Shown: one piece after another, positions 59,349 to 64,000 of the stretch
Layout of the letters: each line of letters opens with the position of its first letter
How positions within the stretch are numbered: the stretch's first letter is position 1
Notes under the pieces: generated by a model
Told to the model about the DNA's origin: nothing
The model's input: only the letters and a program-made list of their open reading frames with translations
Database searches by the model: none
Source of the DNA: Variovorax sp. CF313
Lineage (GTDB): Bacteria > Pseudomonadota > Gammaproteobacteria > Burkholderiales > Burkholderiaceae_C
DNA: 64,000 nt
Assembly (NCBI RefSeq): GCF_000282635.1
Contig: NZ_AKIW01000002.1
Span: 1 to 64,000 of the forward strand
Reading direction: 5' to 3'
Program-made: the position numbers and the translations under genes

Positions 59349-61319
59349 TCAGAGGTTCGTCCAACCGAAATACGCAACCCCTTCGTAGGTGTACATCGGA
59401 AGATTCTGCTGGACGCTGTCCCGCTCGCTTGCGTTGATCGTGTAGAAGTGAGTTTGGACCTTCGTCTGGTAGAACCGGAACATCGGGGTGGCACCGCCGG
59501 TCTGCGAGGTGTTGGCGTACCAGGCCACGCCCTCGTACGAATACCAGGGCATGGTGGCCTGCACATTAGCGCGCTCCTGCTCGCTCATCGTGTAGAAGTG
59601 CGCGCCAGTGCGCGTGTTGTAGAACCTATAAACCGGGCTGGTGCCTGCTGCTGCAGCACCAAACGCGAAGAAGGCAGGGCCTTCGTAGTTGTACCCATGC
59701 AGCCTTGTGATGACGAGGTCGCGCTCCGGCACGTTGGAGGTATAGAAGTGCGCGCCTGTTCCAGTGTTGTAGAAGCGGTAGATGGCCGTACGCACCGTCG
59801 TAGAGGGTGCGTTGAGCCACGGCTGCAGCGCGGCGTTGAAGGGGAGATCGAAGCGCCCGTAGAAGTCATACCCGCCGGGCTGGCTGCACGAAGACGCTCC
59901 GCCCAACAATTGCCCGACGAGATAGTCTTTGCCATTGAGTCTCCGGAACAGCCCCGACCCGCTGCTGCCGCCCTCGGTCACGCCCCGATTCCATCTCACT
60001 GCCAGAAACTTGGCGTTGCTTCCTGTTGAAGAAGAGCAGTTTGAACTTGTACAAGCCGCAGTTCCGAGATAGTCGCCTTCACTGTACTTCTGCAAATCGC
60101 CTTTAGGGTGATGCACGCCATAGACGCCCTGAATGCCGTCAAATGAACTGGGGTCGAAGGGGCTTGAACCGGCAAACAGCGCACCGGCCGGCGGTTGCGA
60201 ATTCAGCCGCATGAAGGACGTGTCGGTCGTCGGCTCCGCATAGAGCAGCGTGGCGCCGGAGGTCATGGCGGTCAGCGCAGGACTGACCTGCGTGCTGTTG
60301 CAGCTGGCGGACTTGTAGGACCAGTAGGTGTAGAGAGTCGATGCGACCGTCTGGTTGGAAATGCAATGGTTTGCGCTCAGGAAATATGGCGTGCCGGTCG
60401 ACATGCGGTCGTTGAGCAAGGTGCCGGTGCATACATAGTTGCTCCCGTTGTCGATGAAGTCCATCAACGCAACGGACTTGCTGAGGGTGTCGTATTGGGA
60501 GGCACAGGTAACGTCCTGATTGCATGAGCCGGCTTCACCCACTTTCTCCAGCGAGTCCTGCTTGGTGATGTCGATGGACACATGCGACAGCATGGGCACC
60601 GCCACCTTGACCGCTTCGAGCACGGCGTTGGGTGGGGCCTCGATCTCGACGGTGAGGGCTTCACCGCCCATGTTGGGCGACCAAAAGGTGCGCGCGTTGT
60701 CGCTCGAATCGCCCGCGTCGAGATTGCGCTGAATGACCGTGAGGATTTCCCGCGCGGATACCTCGTAGATCTTTGGGCTCGCGTCGCCGTAGAAGCGCAC
60801 CATGGTGCCCGGGGGAAGGCTCTCGACACGCAGGCCGATGCGAACACCTTTCGCATTCGGTGATGCGAATCGCAAAGCGGCCACTTTGCCTCCCCGTTCC
60901 GAAGGCGTCCAGCTCATCATGCTGGACACGGCCTGGACGCTCGCAGTTTCGGCAATCCGGCGTGCAACACCGACCTTGGTGGGAGTGCCAAAGATCGCGG
61001 GGGCCGACTTCTGGAGAAGGGCGCTCTCTGGCGGAAGTGCTGGCAGAACCACATGCCGTGGCGTCGGGGCACGCCCCACGGGACGATCCTTGAAGGGGCT
61101 GACGTCGGTTGCCGCGAGTTCCGGCGACTGCACCCTCGACTCGATCAGTACGGGGGCAGCGCTGGCGGGAGGGCTTGGCTCCGCAGTCTTGACTGCCGTT
61201 TCGGTGCCCGACACCGCGGCGGATGGAACAGATCCACCGCCGCTGCCTGATCCTCCACATGCGGTCAGCAGAACTGACAACATGACCGTGCTCAAACTTA
61301 TTCCGACGCTTGCGCGCAT
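59349..61319 (-). CDS. Lipoprotein trypsin-like (lysyl endopeptidase-type) protease with three C-terminal DUF5648-like repeats
   Basis: The protein has 656 residues. A lipobox (LSVLLTAC, Cys21) marks a lipoprotein. After a Ser/Pro-rich linker and a beta-rich region comes a lysyl-endopeptidase-like domain with the His of YFLSANHC (about 317), Asp in TTDTSFMRLN (about 368) and Ser in EGGSSGSGLF (about 451), plus many cysteines (CNQDVTC, YVCTGTL, ACTSSNC). Residues about 508-656 hold three units of about 48 residues, each beginning YRFYNT-type and GAHFYT-type (IYRFYNTGTGAHFYT, VYRFYNTRTGAHFYT, MFRFYQTKVQTHFYT) and ending with YEGPAFF/YEGVAWY/YEGVAYF. These resemble DUF5648. Probably surface-anchored and active outside the cytoplasm. 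Confidence 0.88.
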   Translation of the reverse strand: MRASVGISLSTVMLSVLLTACGGSGSGGGSVPSAAVSGTETAVKTAEPSPPASAAPVLIESRVQSPELAATDVSPFKDRPVGRAPTPRHVVLPALPPESALLQKSAPAIFGTPTKVGVARRIAETASVQAVSSMMSWTPSERGGKVAALRFASPNAKGVRIGLRVESLPPGTMVRFYGDASPKIYEVSAREILTVIQRNLDAGDSSDNARTFWSPNMGGEALTVEIEAPPNAVLEAVKVAVPMLSHVSIDITKQDSLEKVGEAGSCNQDVTCASQYDTLSKSVALMDFIDNGSNYVCTGTLLNDRMSTGTPYFLSANHCISNQTVASTLYTYWSYKSASCNSTQVSPALTAMTSGATLLYAEPTTDTSFMRLNSQPPAGALFAGSSPFDPSSFDGIQGVYGVHHPKGDLQKYSEGDYLGTAACTSSNCSSSTGSNAKFLAVRWNRGVTEGGSSGSGLFRRLNGKDYLVGQLLGGASSCSQPGGYDFYGRFDLPFNAALQPWLNAPSTTVRTAIYRFYNTGTGAHFYTSNVPERDLVITRLHGYNYEGPAFFAFGAAAAGTSPVYRFYNTRTGAHFYTMSEQERANVQATMPWYSYEGVAWYANTSQTGGATPMFRFYQTKVQTHFYTINASERDSVQQNLPMYTYEGVAYFGWTNL

Positions 61320-61514
61320 ACCTTGCCTCCCTGGACGTTACGTATTGACACGCAATTGTCCGGTAAGGCAAGGCCTTTCTTTAAAATTCGCCGTGCGTCT
61401 GCTGTGCAAATGACGCGGAAATGCGAAATTCCGCCACAAATCAGCGCATGGATTGCCCGATCAGGTGGCGTTGTCTAAAAAGAATCAAAACTAAATAATT
61501 ACTACGCCAAGTTT

Positions 61515-62006
61515 CTATTTGCGCTGGAGCATCTTGGTTACCTCGTCCACATTGGCCTGGATGCGCTGGCGCACCAGCTCGAAGGCATCGGCCTGCGACT
61601 TGGCGGCGAGATTGGCCAGTTCCTTGATGTCGTCGATGGCGCGCTGGAACGATTGGCGCCCGAGTTCGTCGAGCTTGGCGAGGTTGGCCTTGGCATCCTT
61701 GCCGGGCATTTCCTTGGCGGCCGTCTGCCACTCGGCGATGGCGCTCTTGATCATTTCCGTCTGCCGCTGCACCACGGTCTGCAGGCCCTGGTAGGACTTC
61801 TCATTTGCCTGCATCAGCGCCTGGAGGTCCTTTTGCCCGCTTTCGAGCAGCTTGCTCGCGCCACCGGTCAGGTTGAGGTCCTGCAGGCGGTCGGTCATGG
61901 CCTTGAGGTTCTTCAGTGGGTTGAGCATCTCGGCGGCATTGGGGGCCTCCTTGGTGCTGCTGCTGGCAGTGGTCTTCTTCGCGGCGGCTTTCTTGGCAGT
62001 GGCCAT
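61515..62006 (-). CDS. phaP: Phasin-family protein
   Basis: The 163-residue protein has a Lys/Ala-rich start (MATAKKAAAKKTTAS) followed by a helical phasin domain: LKAMTDRLQDLNLTGGASKLLESGQKDLQALMQANEKSYQGLQ, QRQTEMIKSAIAEWQTAAKEM and SFQRAIDDIKELANLAAKSQADAFE, with coiled-coil character. Phasins coat polyhydroxyalkanoate granules. CAGGAGAT lies at proper distance before the ATG on the minus strand. The AT-rich stretch at 61470-61514 after its stop has no clear hairpin. No pha synthase is nearby. Confidence 0.9.
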   Translation of the reverse strand: MATAKKAAAKKTTASSSTKEAPNAAEMLNPLKNLKAMTDRLQDLNLTGGASKLLESGQKDLQALMQANEKSYQGLQTVVQRQTEMIKSAIAEWQTAAKEMPGKDAKANLAKLDELGRQSFQRAIDDIKELANLAAKSQADAFELVRQRIQANVDEVTKMLQRK

Positions 62007-62207
62007 GGGCGCTATCTCCTGGTGTCGTGTGAACGGTAAGGGGTGACAAGGACCGGTGCCACGATACGCCGGGCGGGCATCGCAGAGGGGCCCGTCCGGA
62101 AAATTTGCCTGCGGGATTTCCCTTGGTCGTGGCGGAACTTGCCTTCCGGCATGCGGGATACCCGCGCGGTTGGCTGGCCCTGTTGCCCCCGTCTACAATC
62201 CGCCGTT
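62007..62207. other. Divergent intergenic region, phasin promoter and ahcY promoter
   Basis: Together with the riboswitch and leader this is the 331-bp gap between the phasin and ahcY genes. It must contain the phasin promoter and ribosome site on the minus strand and the ahcY promoter on the plus strand before the riboswitch. I see TTGCCT...TACAAT-like elements (62179-62199, TTGCCCCCGTCTACAAT) that could be part of the ahcY promoter, though the spacing is short. Nothing else recognised. Confidence 0.35.
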
Positions 62208-62270
62208 CCGAGGAGCGTTGCAGCGCCGTCAGGCGTGAGGCTCGGACCACATCGCAACCACGCTCACCCG
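62208..62270 (+). promoter_or_regulatory. SAH riboswitch upstream of ahcY
   Basis: The sequence CCGAGGAGCGTTGCAGCGCC...GTGAGGCTCGG then GCAACCACGCTCACC matches the S-adenosylhomocysteine aptamer: the CCGAGGAGCG 5' strand pairs with GGCTCGG, and the GCTCA at the 3' end can pair with the AGGAGC loop in the known pseudoknot. A CACCCGC / GCGGTG hairpin follows at 62265-62283. It lies about 70 bases before the ahcY start. SAH binding is known to raise ahcY expression in this class. Confidence 0.9.
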
Positions 62271-62337
62271 CTGTTCTCGCGGTGAGTCTTTCCCCGTAGG
62301 CAGTGGCATCTTTCAAACCAGTTTTGTTGGAGTTCCC

Positions 62338-63777
<1,440 letters not shown>

Positions 63778-63787
63778 TCGACAGCGC

Positions 63788-64000
63788 ATGCGCGCCGATC
63801 AACTGTTGGTAGAGCGCGGCCTGGCCGCGTCGCGTTCGCAGGCTGTGCGGCTCATCGCCGGCGGCTTGCGATGGCGCGACGCGGGCACCAGCGACGCGTG
63901 GCGTTCCGTCGCCAAAAACAAGGACGACGTGCCCGAATCGGCCGAGCTCGAGCTGGTCGATGCGGCCGAGGCCCGGTATGTGTCGCGCGGCGGGCTCAAG
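63788..64000 (+). CDS. TlyA-family rRNA methyltransferase/haemolysin-like protein, N-terminal part
   Basis: The open frame (MRADQLLVERGLAASRSQAV) runs to the window edge with 71 codons. It begins with an S4 RNA-binding domain (RADQLLVERGLAASRSQAVRLI) and the start of the linker to the methyltransferase (YVSRGGLK), the characteristic opening of TlyA proteins, which methylate ribosomal RNA ribose 2'-OH groups. It follows ahcY by 10 bases, so it would share the SAH-controlled transcript; a methyltransferase next to SAH removal makes sense. The rest lies outside the window. Confidence 0.85.
   Translation, partial: MRADQLLVERGLAASRSQAVRLIAGGLRWRDAGTSDAWRSVAKNKDDVPESAELELVDAAEARYVSRGGLK

Overview
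The window is about 64 kb of GC-rich, densely packed chromosomal DNA from a betaproteobacterium. Gene content, synteny and repeats point to the Comamonadaceae, most likely Variovorax or a close relative; this is an inference from recalled family patterns, not a database result. Supporting signs are two Bug/TctC-type solute-binding proteins, a double-length UvrA, a phasin, an SAH riboswitch before ahcY, and GC-rich palindromic repeats ending in CCCCC/GGGGG stems. No tRNA, rRNA, CRISPR array, prophage or complete insertion sequence was seen.

Layout. 1-7.5 kb: the tail of an unknown gene, a secreted amidase, a LuxR-type regulator whose 5' end abuts a 201-bp MITE-like element, a YchJ-family protein, a TPP riboswitch with thiC, a HAD hydrolase, a thioredoxin-like protein and an AraC-type regulator. 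7.6-17 kb: a leucine/isovalerate (liu) operon holding isovaleryl-CoA dehydrogenase, an acyl-CoA ligase, both methylcrotonyl-CoA carboxylase subunits and methylglutaconyl-CoA hydratase, with two genes of unknown function embedded in it; HMG-CoA lyase, the last step, lies at 23.4 kb. 17-23 kb: a hydroxyacid reductase, then an IclR-cupin-Bug-CoA transferase-acyl-CoA dehydrogenase module for an unidentified acid. 24.3-29.8 kb (minus strand): nirB-nirD-nitrite transporter plus a PP2C phosphatase/Ser-Thr kinase fusion. 30-34.8 kb: YbaK deacylase, DUF1289, a DsbA-like isomerase, an MFS carrier with a large periplasmic insertion, a 48-residue membrane peptide and a Leu/Ile/Val-type binding protein. 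35-41 kb: the 1949-residue tandem UvrA.

40.9-52.8 kb is a GABA/guanidinobutyrate locus. A seven-gene minus-strand operon (gabT, four polyamine-type ABC importer genes, a guanidinobutyrase-like ureohydrolase, gabD) faces a divergent MocR/GabR-like regulator, which is followed by ornithine cyclodeaminase and acetylpolyamine amidohydrolase genes. Together these could import a guanidino or amino acid, release urea, transaminate GABA and oxidise succinic semialdehyde to succinate. 53-64 kb: a second Bug protein, a HAD-IIB phosphatase, a three-gene ABC-2 transporter, prfC, a lipoprotein serine protease with three C-terminal repeats, a phasin, an SAH riboswitch with ahcY, and the start of tlyA.

The most unusual signal is mobile palindromic DNA inside conserved genes. 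One 115-bp repeat family occurs at 8.8, 20.4 and 36.4 kb. The third copy is translated in frame inside UvrA, and a different repeat is translated in frame inside the biotin-carboxylase domain of methylcrotonyl-CoA carboxylase. The second copy appears to supply the ribosome binding site of the next gene.
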